A stretch of DNA of 64,000 bases from NCBI GenBank assembly GCA_905221605.1, contig CAJNDS010000591.1, positions 618,201 through 682,200 on the forward strand. Reading direction: 5' to 3'. Below are positions 1 through 10,300 of the stretch, piece after piece; the first letter of the stretch is position 1; each line of letters opens with the position of its first letter. A program made the position numbers and the translations under genes. This stretch comes from Symbiodinium natans (taxonomy: Eukaryota > Sar > Dinophyceae > Suessiales > Symbiodiniaceae). The notes under the pieces are model-generated. The model was not told the origin of the DNA. It was given only the letters and a program-made list of their open reading frames with translations, and did not search any database.

Positions 1-149
1 GTTTAGGGTTTAGGGCTTAGGGTTTAGGGTTTAGGGTTTTGGGTTTTGGGTTTTGGATTTGAGAGGGGAACAAGACTCGACCCTTAAACCCCTGCAGTAA
101 ACGCAGACTCCTGTTCGCCAGCGCAGGACGGGTTATCTACCCTGTAATC

Positions 150-257
150 TTGGGATGTTCCCCCTTCTACTTTATACTATCTGTCCTAAATCGGCATTAG
201 AACAGGGAGTACAATCATCCCTATCAAGGGCTGTTAGTATAAGGGGGAACATCCCAA
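150..257. mobile_element. B-family hairpin element, copy 1
   Basis: Terminal inverted repeats CTTGGGATGTTCCCCCTT and AAGGGGGAACATCCCAAG enclose about 70 bp. The family recurs at least seven more times in the window with conserved ends and diverged middles, the signature of a non-autonomous MITE-like element. No coding capacity. Confidence 0.8.
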
Positions 258-376
258 GCTATAATCCCTTGATAAGGGGGCCTTTATAGGGTCCATTATG
301 AGGGTTATCAGCCCTAATAGCCCATCCTGGGATGTTACAGAGATGGCGCTATATGGGACTGGGCAGGTGCCAAGGT

Positions 377-473
377 CTTTGCCATAGTTGGGTAACATTT
401 TGCAATCTTAAGGCTACTTAAACCCAGTAAGGAAATAAGTTTAAATTTTTATATGATCTCAACAATGAACTAG
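377..473 (+). mobile_element. D-family introner-like element, intergenic copy
   Basis: About 97 bp, from CTTTGCCATAGTTGGG to CAACAATGAACTAG, flanked by AGGT on both sides (a 4-bp target duplication). It is clearly homologous to 49272-49370, which is an exact intron of the sulfatase: both share the central CTTAAACCCA-TAAGGAA block and the same ends. This copy sits outside any gene I recognise. Confidence 0.75.
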
Positions 474-672
474 AGGTGTAGCACAGAAAGGCTTATGCTT
501 ATTGGTTCTCAGTAGGAAGTCTTGCCCTGTACAATCCCTGAAAGGTTCTGTAGGGGGATGAAAGGTGCCCGTAGCTAACTCCCGAAAAATCCCCTACTAA
601 GAACTATAGTGAGCTTAGATTCGCAGGCCCGGTTACCGTGGCAGCCACGACGACAAAAAAACTGTTTACAAG

Positions 673-750
673 CCCTAAACCCTAAACCCTAAACCCTAAA
701 CCCTAAACCCTAAACCCTAAACCCTAAACCCTAAACCCTAAACCCTAAAC
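673..750 (-). repeat. Interstitial telomeric block (CCCTAAA)n
   Basis: About eleven near-perfect CCCTAAA heptamers, the complement of TTTAGGG. Confidence 0.95.
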
Positions 751-837
751 GCGAAACCCTAGTTCCGAGACCCTGGGCCCTGAACAACCTCCCCCAAACG
801 GTCCTGAGATGGCCCGGGCAAGCTCATTAGGGTTCAG

Positions 838-897
838 TGTTTAGGGTTTAGGGTTTAGGGTTTAGGGTTTAGGGTTTAGGGTTTAGGGTTTAGGGTT
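838..897 (+). repeat. Interstitial telomeric block (TTTAGGG)n
   Basis: About eight TTTAGGG heptamers in tandem. Confidence 0.95.
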
Positions 898-1213
898 CAG
901 GATTAGTTAAGTATGTTCTTTTTGTCTTAAGGGTTAGGGTTAGTCACCTTCAAGGAACTCCTGATTCCTGAGGTTGGAGCTGGGATGCTTCGCTGCCGAG
1001 GCGAAAGCTTGTTTGTCCGGAAATGGGACGGGGGTGGGGGGGGGGGGTGGGGGGAGGAGCAGGAATGGGTCTTGAGCAATTTAGCGTATGTGGGGCTGTG
1101 TGAACTTGAAACTTTTTGGGTCTCCGTACTTAGTAAGAATTAAGATAGTGTTTAGCCATTTGTTCCTCCTTCGATTATTGGAGAAGTAAGTTGAAATCCC
1201 ACAACACTGCCAG

Positions 1214-1273
1214 GAGGGCCTGCCGGGGCTTTTGAGCGAGATCCAGTCAGCGCTGAAGGAGGCGAATGCCTGA
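1214..1273 (+). CDS. Possible terminal exon of an upstream gene
   Basis: After a CCAG acceptor, one frame reads EGLPGLLSEIQSALKEANA and then TGA (1271-1273). The amphipathic, Ala/Glu/Lys-rich composition resembles the coiled-coil exons elsewhere in the window. No further exons of this gene are visible upstream, so the call rests on one short open segment. Function unknown. Confidence 0.3.
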   Translation, partial: EGLPGLLSEIQSALKEANA

Positions 1274-1295
1274 GTTCAGGCGTGTTCTTGGAAGC

Positions 1296-1396
1296 TCAGT
1301 AGCTGAATGGGCACACTTTTCACCTTTTTGGGGTACTCTAATCTCCTATAGAGCTGAAAGTGTACACTTTTTTTGGGGGGCTTATGAACTCAGCAA
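1296..1396. mobile_element. I-family element, copy 1
   Basis: Homologous to 53188-53290. Both start with AGTAGCTGA, share a GAGCTGA-AGTGTACACTTT segment and end GGGGGCTT-TGA-CTCAGC. The ends are roughly complementary (AGTAGCTGA versus CTCAGCAACT). Confidence 0.6.
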
Positions 1397-1428
1397 CTAA
1401 GGGAGGCTCTTTTGACTGAGTGAGTAGG

Positions 1429-1534
1429 TTGGGATGTTCCCCCTTATACGAACAGCTCCCTAAGAGGGATCCTAGTACACTCTTGAGCCCTGTTGCCTGT
1501 TTAAGGGCTGTTCAGAAAAGGGGGAACAGCCCAA
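1429..1534. mobile_element. B-family hairpin element, copy 2
   Basis: TTGGGATGTTCCCCCTTATAC at the left end and GGGGGAACAGCCCAA at the right, with one substitution in the right terminus. Same family as 150-257. Confidence 0.75.
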
Positions 1535-1846
1535 TAAGTAGGGATAGTAAGGCTGGGTTGTGGGGATACTAAGTAGGCTTCCTAAACCCTAAATCCTAAA
1601 CCCTAGAGCTTCCAAGTTGGTGGTTTCGGGCTCACTAGAGTCTTCGGCTCACGGCTTTTCTTCTGGGTCCCTCCCCCCTCTGGGATTTGGGCGAAAACAT
1701 GCCTGCCCCCTTCAGGACGTAGGAATTGCTGTGGCTGAAGCGCTGAAGCTTCGAGACTTAACGATCCAAGCATGACTTCTGCGGCTTGCAGGCAGTTTGT
1801 GGAGCTGCTCTCACAACCCAAGCCCAACCTCAAATCCCAAAAGCCT

Positions 1847-1864
1847 TCGTAGCCATTTTGGCTC
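1847..1864 (+). other. Relict dinoflagellate spliced-leader sequence
   Basis: TCGTAGCCATTTTGGCTC matches 17 of 18 bases of the conserved dinoflagellate trans-spliced leader core (CCGTAGCCATTTTGGCTC). It lies 58 bp upstream of the reductase ATG, in the expected 5' UTR position. Relict leaders in genomic DNA are known in dinoflagellates as marks of mature, trans-spliced mRNA having been reverse-transcribed and reinserted. It is not a functional SL RNA gene: no donor GT follows directly. Confidence 0.75.
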
Positions 1865-1921
1865 TCAAATAGTGCTTCCGTGCTTAGAGGTGGTACATCC
1901 CAGACTGGAGGGGCTGTAGAC

Positions 1922-4900
1922 ATGGCTGGGAGATGGCATCGGTGGCTGCTTGTCAGCCTCGTCACGCTCAGCGCGGCGCGCAAGACCCACTTTGAGCCGT
2001 GGTCTCCTTGCCACACTCTGCATCTAGGCCCTTGGGACATTTTACACTTTGCCCTAAACCCTAAACCCTAAACCCTAAACCCTAAACCCTAAACCCTAAA
2101 CCCTAAACCCTAAGTTTAAGACAATCATATCTTCCGGAACATTTTTCAGAGGCATTTTTAGTGGCCATCTGAGGCACGGCAGCGGGAAAAACGCGCTGGT
2201 CACGGGAATCACTGGGATGCTGGGAAGCCATGTTGCCGAGGCCTTGCTCGAGCGCGGCTACAAAGTCTTCGGTGTCGTGGTAGCCCAGGGGTACCCTTTA
2301 CAGTTTTTTTGGGGGGGGTTCTGGGTTCCCTTATAAAGAAACTACCCAAAAAAGGGTGCCCTTATTTTTGTTGGTTCTGGGTTCCCTTATTTAAGAAACC
2401 ACCCCCAAAAGATGGGTGGTCTTGTTATTAGTATGGTTACTGGGCTACTCAGGTGTCGTGAGGCCGCGCAGCAACATCCGAAACCTGGCGACCTTCCAAG
2501 CCAAGATTGAGATTTTAACTGCTGAGCTGACAGACCCGTGGCGGGTGTTGAGGTTGATGGAGAAGGTGAAGCCAGACTACATCTTTCATTTCGCGGCCCA
2601 AGCCTTCAACAGCCTGTCTTTTGATCAACCTGCCGAGACCCTGTCCACAAACATGATGAGCACGCTCCACATTCTGGAGGCAGCGCGTCAACTGAACATG
2701 AAGAGCAGTCGGGTGGTGATTGCAGCTGGGTTGTGCTTTGAGATAATTGTTCATCCCTTCTTTCCTTTTAAGGGAACCTATTCATAAATAATCTTCCAAG
2801 GAGTTACAGCACAACTCAGGCAGGTTCTTCTACCGTTTACGGCGCTTCGACAGAGGACTGGGATGGGCCTGTTCCTGAAGAGGCCGCTATGAAGCCAGTG
2901 TCGCCCTACGGTGTCACAGGGGGATGTTTGAACATCTGTTTTTTTTTTTTATATTTTCTTGCCCCCTGAATCCCGTAGTAGTATCCTTATGAAGCCACAA
3001 TATTTAAAAAAATAGGGTCCCCAAACCTGGGGTTCGCTCTTCGGAGATGGTGCTGCAGAAACCTAAACCCTAAACCCCAAACTCTAAACCCTAAACCCTA
3101 AACCCTAAACTATGCCCCAGGTCAGTAAGGCAGCCAGTGAGCTGCTTGCTTTGTCGTATGCCCGCGCCCACGGCCTTCACGTCATAGTGCCGCGATTCTT
3201 GGTAGTTTATGGTTTAGGGTTTATAGGGTTTAGGGTTTAGGGTTTAGGGTTTAGGGTTTAGGGTTTAGGGAGTGCAGTGGTGCCTTTTTGCCCCTGCTTT
3301 TTGGGCATTCGAGGGTACCCTAAGAACAAAAACCCACCCCACCCCAATGCCTATGAGCCCTAAACCCTTCCCAACCCCGACTACAACACCTTAAACCCTA
3401 AACCCTAAACCCCTTTTTTGGGGGTTCTGTGGTTCCCTAAGAACAGTATCCAACCTACCCTCCCTATAAACGCCATGGACCCTATAAACCCTAAAAACCC
3501 AAGGGTTTAGGGTTTAGGGTTTAGGGTTTAGGGTTTAAAACCCCTTGTAATCCTTATAAATCCTGATTACAATACGGATGCTACCAAGGATTCTTTGTCC
3601 GTTGCCCTGTTTTTGAATATAAACCGTTGTAAACCCTAAACCCTATAGGGCTACCAAGGATTCCTTGTCCATCTGCCCTTTTATATAAACCTTTATAAAC
3701 ACTGATAAACCCTAAACCCTAAACCCTAAACCGGCTACCAAGGATTCTTCATCCATCTGGCACCACGAGGTGTGGAGGCGCTTGCCTTGCACGACTTTGC
3801 CAGGCAGGTCGCGATGGTGGAGAGGGGCCTCCTTTCTCCTCCTGTGCCCTGGGTTTGAGGTTTAGGGTTTCGGGTTTAGGGTTTATAGGGTTTAGGGGTT
3901 TAAGGTTTAGGGTTTAGGGCTTAGGGTTTAGGGTTGCATGTGCACCGACAGCTCCAAAGTCCGTTGCTCAAAAGGGTTTAGGGCTTAGGGCTGTCTCCTC
4001 AAAGAATCTTTGCTTTTTTGTGTTGGATGAAAGGCGGGTTTAGGGTTTAGGGTTTAGGGCAGGGAGCATAGGGTTCCAAGGGAAGTACAGGTGCTGCGCC
4101 ATGGGGACTTGTCGACCCGACGCGACATCACGGACATCGTGGACTCCGCACCTGTGGCTAGGGAGGCCCTTGGAGCTTTTTGTTCTTCGTTTCCCTTCTT
4201 GGGTTTAGATTTAGGGTTTAGGGTTTAGGGTTTAGGGTTTAGGGTTTAGGGTTTAGGGTTTAGGGTTTAGGGTTTAGGGTTTAGGGTGCAAACAAGTGCC
4301 AGCCGAGGTGGTGGTGTGCCTGGCGGAAGTGGCTCCAAGCGCCACGGTGGTGAACCTTGGTTCGAATGTTTCTTGGTCGCCCTAAACCCTAAACCCTAAA
4401 CCCTAAACCCTAAACCCTAGACCCTAGACCCTAGACCCTAGACCCTAAACCCTAAACCCTAAACCCGTAGTTGTGCCCTTTTTGGGGTTCAAAATGGGGG
4501 TTTCGAAAATTAGGGTTATGGGGGGGGGGTTTCGGGTTTGGGGTTTAGGGTTTCGGGTTTAGGGTTAGTTTAGGGTTTCCGAAATTAGGGGTACCTTGTT
4601 GGGGTCCTTATTATAAGGGAAATTCCTTTATTTGGGGGCCTAAATTCGAGGTCCCTTATTGTCGTAAACCCTTATATAGGGTTGCCGTATTATAAAGATA
4701 GTTCCTGGGCGACCAAGGTTTCATACAGCATGCAGCAGCTGTTGAATGAGCTGGTTCTGCTCAGCCCTTCATGGAGACCAGAGAATCAGTCGGATGGTCC
4801 TTCTGCCCTCCGCTTGGAGATGGACGTGTCACGCCTCCGGGCATATGACGAGCGCATTGTCATGGCAGATATCAGCCGAGTTCAACAACTGACAGGGTGG

Positions 4901-5044
4901 GTTCCTCAGCCGGATATGCCGCGCCTGCTGCGCATGTTGCTGGACTACTGGAGGCATGAGACTGCCTTCCGCTATCCAGAAGAGCTTTCCTCACCCAGGC
5001 CCGCAAGCTCTGATGACAGAACTGAGTTCATGGCAGAGTTGTAA
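1922..5044 (+). CDS. GDP-6-deoxymannose reductase-like SDR epimerase/dehydratase
   Basis: Extended short-chain dehydrogenase that would reduce or epimerise a nucleotide sugar; closest by recall to bacterial GDP-4-keto-6-deoxymannose reductases. Hand-built exons: 1922-1998, 2150-2271, 2453-2721, 2820-2912, 3121-3193, 3743-3852, 4091-4172, 4297-4367, 4718-5044; about 407 aa, all phases agree. Visible motifs: an N-terminal hydrophobic signal-like segment (WLLVSLVTLSAA), Rossmann TGITGMLGSH, PDYIFHFAAQ, catalytic SST then YGVSK (the YxxxK pair), FIHLAPRG, and C-terminal TGWVPQPDMPRLL. The signal-like leader suggests ER or plastid routing. Exon 1 and the exon 7-8 boundaries are the weakest parts. 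A relict spliced leader lies upstream. At least four introns are hairpin introners. A GDP-mannose 4,6-dehydratase relative is the alternative. Confidence 0.85.
2053..2114 (-). repeat. Telomeric block in first intron of the reductase
   Basis: Eight to nine CCCTAAA heptamers just before the second exon. Confidence 0.95.
2272..2452 (+). mobile_element. A-family introner forming a GT-AG intron
   Basis: The intron begins with GTGTCGTG, which is repeated exactly at the start of the next exon (2453-2460). After that copy the element runs GTAGCCCAGGGGTACCC to GGTTACTGGGCTACTCAG. Removing one duplication plus the element restores the continuous reading frame (KVFGVVRPRSN). The interior contains a tandem near-duplication of the GGTTCTGGGTTCCCTTAT segment. 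Confidence 0.85.
2722..2819 (+). mobile_element. P-family introner forming a GC-AG intron
   Basis: GCAG at 2722-2725 is repeated at 2820-2823. The element ends are inverted: CTGGGTTGTGCT and AGCACAACTCAG. Splicing GC..AG gives VVIAGSSTVYG across the junction. A relative forms the first intron of the cryptochrome (51581-51797). Confidence 0.85.
3194..3742 (+). mobile_element. A-related introner expanded by telomeric repeats (GA-AG intron)
   Basis: GATTCTT at 3194-3200 is repeated at 3743-3749. Element ends are GGTAG and CTACCAAG. Splicing gives PRFFIHLAPRG. The interior has been enlarged by TTTAGGG near the donor and CCCTAAA near the acceptor. CTACCAAGGATTC(T/C)T occurs three times, at about 3584, 3651 and 3735, so two decoy acceptors precede the real one. 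Confidence 0.75.
4206..4288 (+). repeat. Telomeric block in reductase intron
   Basis: About eleven TTTAGGG heptamers directly upstream of the short exon at about 4297. Confidence 0.95.
4368..4717 (+). mobile_element. Introner-type GT-AG intron with telomeric filling
   Basis: GTTTC at 4368-4372 is repeated at 4718-4722. The terminal inverted repeats are CTTGGTCGCCC and GGGCGACCAAG. The join reads NLGSNVSYSMQQLL, matching the family. The interior contains CCCTAAA and TTTAGGG runs and a segment resembling the K family (AATTAGGGGTACC ... CGTAAACCC). Confidence 0.8.
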
Positions 5045-5247
5045 TGTTGGGGTCGGAACCATGACTAACAGCATCCTCTTAATGGCCCCGTTATAGTTTT
5101 ACCATATAACCCCCAAAACCCTATTCTGATCATTAAGGCCCCTATAGCAAGAAGAGAAGCCAACAGCGAGAAGGATCTTATGTGTCTGACATGGCTTGTC
5201 CGAGAGCGAGCGCGATCAAACGATGGAGCTAGAGTGTCTTGTATACC

Positions 5248-5353
5248 TTGGGATGTTCCCCCTTCTGCTACTAACAGTCCTAGGGATAAGAGTACCCCGC
5301 CCCCCCCATTTTAGTCCCATTAAGGACTGCCAGTATAAGGGGGAACATCCCAA
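5248..5353. mobile_element. B-family hairpin element, copy 3
   Basis: TTGGGATGTTCCCCCTTCT and AGGGGGAACATCCCAA arms, in the 3' flank of the reductase. Confidence 0.8.
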
Positions 5354-7293
5354 TCTATACCCTTCAAAACAGGAGGAGTCAAATGTCGGGGTGTGTCTCT
5401 GTGTGTGCACCTGGGTTTAGGGTTTAGGGTTTAGGGTTTAGGGTTTAGGGTTTAGGGTTTAGGGTTTAGGGCACCTTTTCTTAAGGGTACAGGGCTACTC
5501 TTAACCCTAACTCCATGTAGGCCCAAAGCCTCAGCTTTGCGATGGATTCATTAAGCTCAAAAGGGAAGAACGCAAGGAATCCTTCTGTAGATGATCTTAA
5601 TGCATCGTTTTTTTGTTATATTCTATTGGATTAACATGCTTATATGCTTTAAATACGAAGAGTATGTTGTAGATCATGCTTTGTGTGCCATACATTGCAC
5701 ATGATCGTTGATGTCAACTCATGTTGCTTGTGTTTCTGCAACATGCATTAGTGTGCGTGTTATTCATGTTTGTGATTTGTGTAAGTTGATTCATTCTGTC
5801 TGTCCTTCATGGTTGTATGGAAACACAGACCGATTGTATGTTATCAGCCTACCCAACGGGAGTTGATGCTACGAACATGACTTGGTGCATTTCTTTATCT
5901 TATGAGCATTCGGTGTATGAATGCACTTTGCTAAATTTGGTACTGCTATCACTACTACTATGGTCATCGTTATCGTTCCAGTTCTTGGTATTGAACCTTC
6001 ATTGCTGACGTGCCTTGCCCTATAAACCCAAAACCCTCAATCCCCAAACCCTAGACTCTTAGACCCAAAGCAGGCCCAATTGGGGCCCCTCTGCTGAACG
6101 CATGACTGCTGTATTCCTCCCCTGGCTTGTTTGAGTGCGAGCGATGAAGCCATTGTTTAAGGGGTGCCCTTTGGCCTAAACCCTAAAGCCCTAAACCCCT
6201 AACCCCTAAACCCCTAAACCCCTGAACCATAAACCCCTAAACCTAAACCCCTACACACTAAACCCTGAACCCTAGACCCTGAACCCTACACCCTGAACCC
6301 TACACCCCTAAACCCCAAACCCTAAACCCCTAAACCCTAAAACCTAAAAGGGCTCCAAGGGTCTGATTTCCGAGGCTGGACCGTCTCCATCAGCGGCGTC
6401 CGAGAATCTCCGAGGGCCGATGGCCCCGTGCCCGAGAGTTTCGGGATTAGGGATTAGGGGATTTAGGGTTTAGAGTTAGGAATTTAGGGGTTTGGGGTTT
6501 ATGGATTTAGGGATTTAGGGTTTAGGGATTTGGGGTTTAGGGTTTAGGGATCATAGGGTTTAGGGATTTAAGGTTTAGGGTTTAGGGGTTTAGGGGTTTA
6601 GGGGTTTAGGGGTGTAGGCGGGGTTTAGGGGTTTAGGGGTTAAGGGTTTAGGGTTAAGAGTCTACCCCTTAAATGAGGAACATGGGGTTTAGGGTGTTTA
6701 GGAATATGGGGTTTAGGGTTCAGGGTTCGTCTATGTTCAGGGTTTTGGGTTTAGGGCAATGTCCCGAAGGCGTGGTAACGAGTTTTTCGGCGGAGGTGGT
6801 CTTCGAGAGGGTTCTTCGCTATCGTGAATAAATACAATATCATGTGATATATCTATATATATATATACATATATAAATATATTATTAATTTTAATTTTGA
6901 CCCATAATCACTTAATGATTAAAATGTACCATTATTCATTGCAGACATACCAAATTCATCTTTGAAATTATGATGCACGGTCGGACGACGTGATGGATGA
7001 TGCATGGATGGATGGCGTGATCCGAGGACTTAATCGTGGCTTGAACATGCTTTCGAAACAAAACCAGACAATACATAGGCAAACCCTGATTAAGCCCTCA
7101 ACCCAAAAACCCGAAACCCTAAAACATCCCAAGCCCTAAGCCCCAAACCCCGAACCCCTAGACCCTAAAAAGCCCAAAACCCTAAACCCCAAAGCCCTCA
7201 ACGGTAAAAGCCTAAACAACAAAACCCGATAGACCCCACAACAACCCTAAACCCCCAAAACCCGATAAAAACCCTGTACTTCGGGGCCAGGTG

Positions 7294-7360
7294 TAGGGTT
7301 TAGGGTTTAGGGTTTAGGGTTTAGGGTTTAGGGTTTAGGGTTTAGGGTTTAGGGTTTAGG
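7294..7360 (+). repeat. Telomeric block (TTTAGGG)n
   Basis: Nine TTTAGGG heptamers. Confidence 0.95.
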
Positions 7361-7379
7361 GGTTCACAAGTTCCACGAC

Positions 7380-10300
7380 CTGTCGAGGCTTGCCTTGTCG
7401 CGTCGCTCGCGCGCGCCAAGCAGAAGCACGCTGAGGCAGTGTTCAGGGTTTAGGGTTTAGGGTTTAGGGCTAGGCGGGCCCATAAGGAACCCACACTTTT
7501 TGCAAAGTTCTGCTTTACCTGGTTCAAAATCCCCCGCAAATATCACTGCTCCCTTGCTTCCGGCCATTACCTTATCCCCGTGTTTTTTTGGTTAATAAAT
7601 CAAGTGTTTTTTGAGGCATCCGTAAACTACACTGGTATTTGTGGGGGGTTTTCTGCACTGCTTCACACTTTCGTCGTGTGGGAAACTAAGGACCCTTTTG
7701 CTTGCATCCGCTTCTGCCCAGCCCCGGGTCCAAATATCACGTTTCTTCACCATGGTTAGAAGAGAGCATCCATGGCGCAACCATGATGATGCCATGGTCT
7801 ATAATCGGTTCTGGGAAGAGAGCATCCATGGCGGCGTCCATGGTCTAATCTGTTCTGAGCAAAGAGAGTCGATGGCCCAAGCTTGATGACGTCCATGGTC
7901 TACATGTTTTCTGCACTGCCATGGTCCAACCATGATGGCGTCCATGGTCTAATCCGTTCTGGGAGGAGAGCACCCATGACCCAAGCATGATGACGTCCAC
8001 GGACAACATCCCGAGAAGGTTAAACCTTCTTGGCAGAAATGGCTGGATGTTCTTGTTGTTAGGCGCACTGGGGGGAGAGCAGAATGGCGTCATTTCTCAA
8101 CACTAGAGGCTGTGACCTTAGTGCCGCAGCTCACGTTTTCTGGTGCCCAAGGGCTCTGTTGAATGTTTCTTAGAGCATTGTCCTTGCCAGGCCACACAGC
8201 CTCTCAAATCCTTCTCTGGATAGTGCTTCTGGCTGCTTTGTCATCTGCCTCCGCCCAACCACACTAACTACTTGGGACGTTCCCCCTTATCCTAACAGTT
8301 CTTACTAGGGATTATAATGGGGGTACTAGAATCCCCATGAAGGAGCTGTTAGTAGAAGGGGGAACATCCCAACCAACTACTTTGCTGCGACTTGGCGGTT
8401 GTTCGGTTACATAAACTCTCTGACTGGTTCGCATTACGACAGCAGCAGTCTTGCGAAAGATCTTCTCCTCTGTCCTGGCCGTTCCTGTGGGTATAGAACA
8501 CTTTTTCAATTTGAGCACTTTACCTGCAATTGCGGAGTGTCGTTCATGGCATGTGGCTGCAGGCAGATGGCGAAGAGGACGTTGACGTTGCTTCGCTTGT
8601 TGTTCAGTCGCCAGCCAGCCTGTGCATTTCGTTACGTTCAGGGCTCGGGGCTGAGGTTTGGCTGTGCGAGAATTATCACTGCTTGCTTAAGAACCTCCCC
8701 AAGACATCTCAAAGACAATCATTCCCAAAAAGGCCGTTTAAGGAAGAATGTGTTCATTTCATTGGGTGTTCTTAAGCAAATAGTAGATGACGGGTACTTG
8801 TTGAGTTGGAGAATTTCGGAGCGTCGAGTTCCGGATTTCCACTGAGCGGCGTACTTGGAGGTTCATGGTACTTGTTAACCGATGATGGCTGTACTTATAA
8901 CTGTACATATAACCATATTAGGGCACTTAGGGGGCTTAAAGTGGGTTATAAGTACAGTTCTAATTGGTCCACGTACGCACTTGGTTTTATTGTGCTGGTT
9001 GTATAGACAATGTCGAAGGTGATGTTGCCTTAGACACGTTCGGTTTCTGGCTACAGTGACGTCCCTTGGGATGTTTGAAATTTTCCTTTTGCCGGATTGA
9101 AGAGGATTTTGTTCAAGATGGGATGTCCCCCTTATGCTAACAGTTCTTCGTCGGGATCATATTACCTACCCCCTAGTCTAATCCCCATTAAGGAACTGTT
9201 AGTATAATGGGGAACATCTCAAAATACATGCCAAGCCTAAACCCTAAACCCGAAACCCTAAACAGGACGCGGCCGTGGTCGTCGAGCGAGCTGCGCTTCA
9301 GCTGGAGGTGTCCCCAGCCTTTTGGGGACCAAAGGAACCCTGAAATTGGGGGGTCGTATACCCTATACTACCTAGAATCCTTTTAAAAGGTATCTGAGCC
9401 GTAACCCTAACATTGGAGTCCTATACCTTATACTACTATAATTCCTGTTAATAGTACATGAACCAGAACCCTCAAATTGGGGTCATATACCCTGTACTAC
9501 TACAATCCCTATTAGGTATATAGTATGAACCCCAAAGGCGTTTAGGGCTCATTTGGTTCATTTGGGTTTAGGGTTTAGGGTTTAGGGTTTAGGGTTTAGG
9601 GTTCATTTGGTTCATTTGGGTCCCCTTAAGGAGATGTCCCCTAGGAACCCCTGGACTCCTTGCGTCTCGAGCTCGAAATCTTGTCATCCGCAGCCCAAAC
9701 CATGGCTCATTCGCAAAAGCTCTCGGTGTAGGGTTTAGGCTTCAGGGTTTGGGATTTAGGGTTTAGGGTTTAGGGTTTAGGGTTTAGGGTTTAGGGTTTA
9801 GGGGAGGGACTTCAGGCCCTTTTGAAACCTAAAGAAGTTCAGGGCTCCGGAACGACCTGAAGTCTTAAGGTGTTCCAGGCCCAAACCTCCATGCTCCCTA
9901 CATCACGGTTTAGGGTTTAGGGTTGAGGGTTTAGGCTTTAGGCCCAGGCAGGCAGTGCAGCAGTCCTAGCCGTAAAAAGGCTGTTAAAGGGTTTAGGGCC
10001 CTAAACCCCAAACCGCGATACGAGCCGAAGCCGTGCCAGCGTGAGAGTCGAAACCTGAACCCTGGCCCTAAACCCTTTCAACCAAAGCCGTCACAACCCT
10101 GCCTTGTGCGAGCGCGCGCAGCGCCCTGAACCCGAAACCCTAAACCCGAAACCCTAAACCCTAAACCCTAGCCCTAAACCCTAAACCCCTAAACCCGAAA
10201 CCGCACGCGATGAGTCCAGGACCTTCTCCGTGAGCTTCCAGGGACCTAATGCCAGAGGGGCGGGGTCCTTAGTTCAGTCTTGGGTCCAGAAGCTCCAAAA

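Larger units (their letters stand above)
1..1213. other. Intergenic stretch with telomeric blocks and hairpin elements
   Basis: No convincing exon is visible here. The stretch holds TTTAGGG blocks at about 1-40 and 838-897, a CCCTAAA block at about 673-750, a B-family hairpin (150-257), a D-family element (377-473) and a G-rich run near 1029-1043. Confidence 0.5.
5045..7375. other. 3' flank and intergenic repeats, no supported gene
   Basis: Contains a B-family hairpin (5248-5353), a TTTAGGG block (5413-5472), an AT-rich non-repetitive stretch (about 5500-6010), degenerate CCCTAAA/TTTAGGG variants (about 6170-6740), a TA-rich microsatellite near 6840-6890 and another degenerate C-rich stretch (7080-7290). 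Short open frames here show no recognisable domain. Confidence 0.5.

Noticed and set aside
1-60. A true chromosome end because the window starts with TTTAGGG repeats
   Set aside because: The same repeats occur throughout the window in both orientations and inside introns, so they are interstitial.
7755-8005. CRISPR-like array
   Set aside because: The units are degenerate, contiguous tandem repeats without constant repeats separated by unique spacers; it is a eukaryotic minisatellite.
8399-8845. 148-aa open frame
   Set aside because: No recognisable domain, overlaps another frame of similar length, and lies between B and E hairpin elements; treated as chance.
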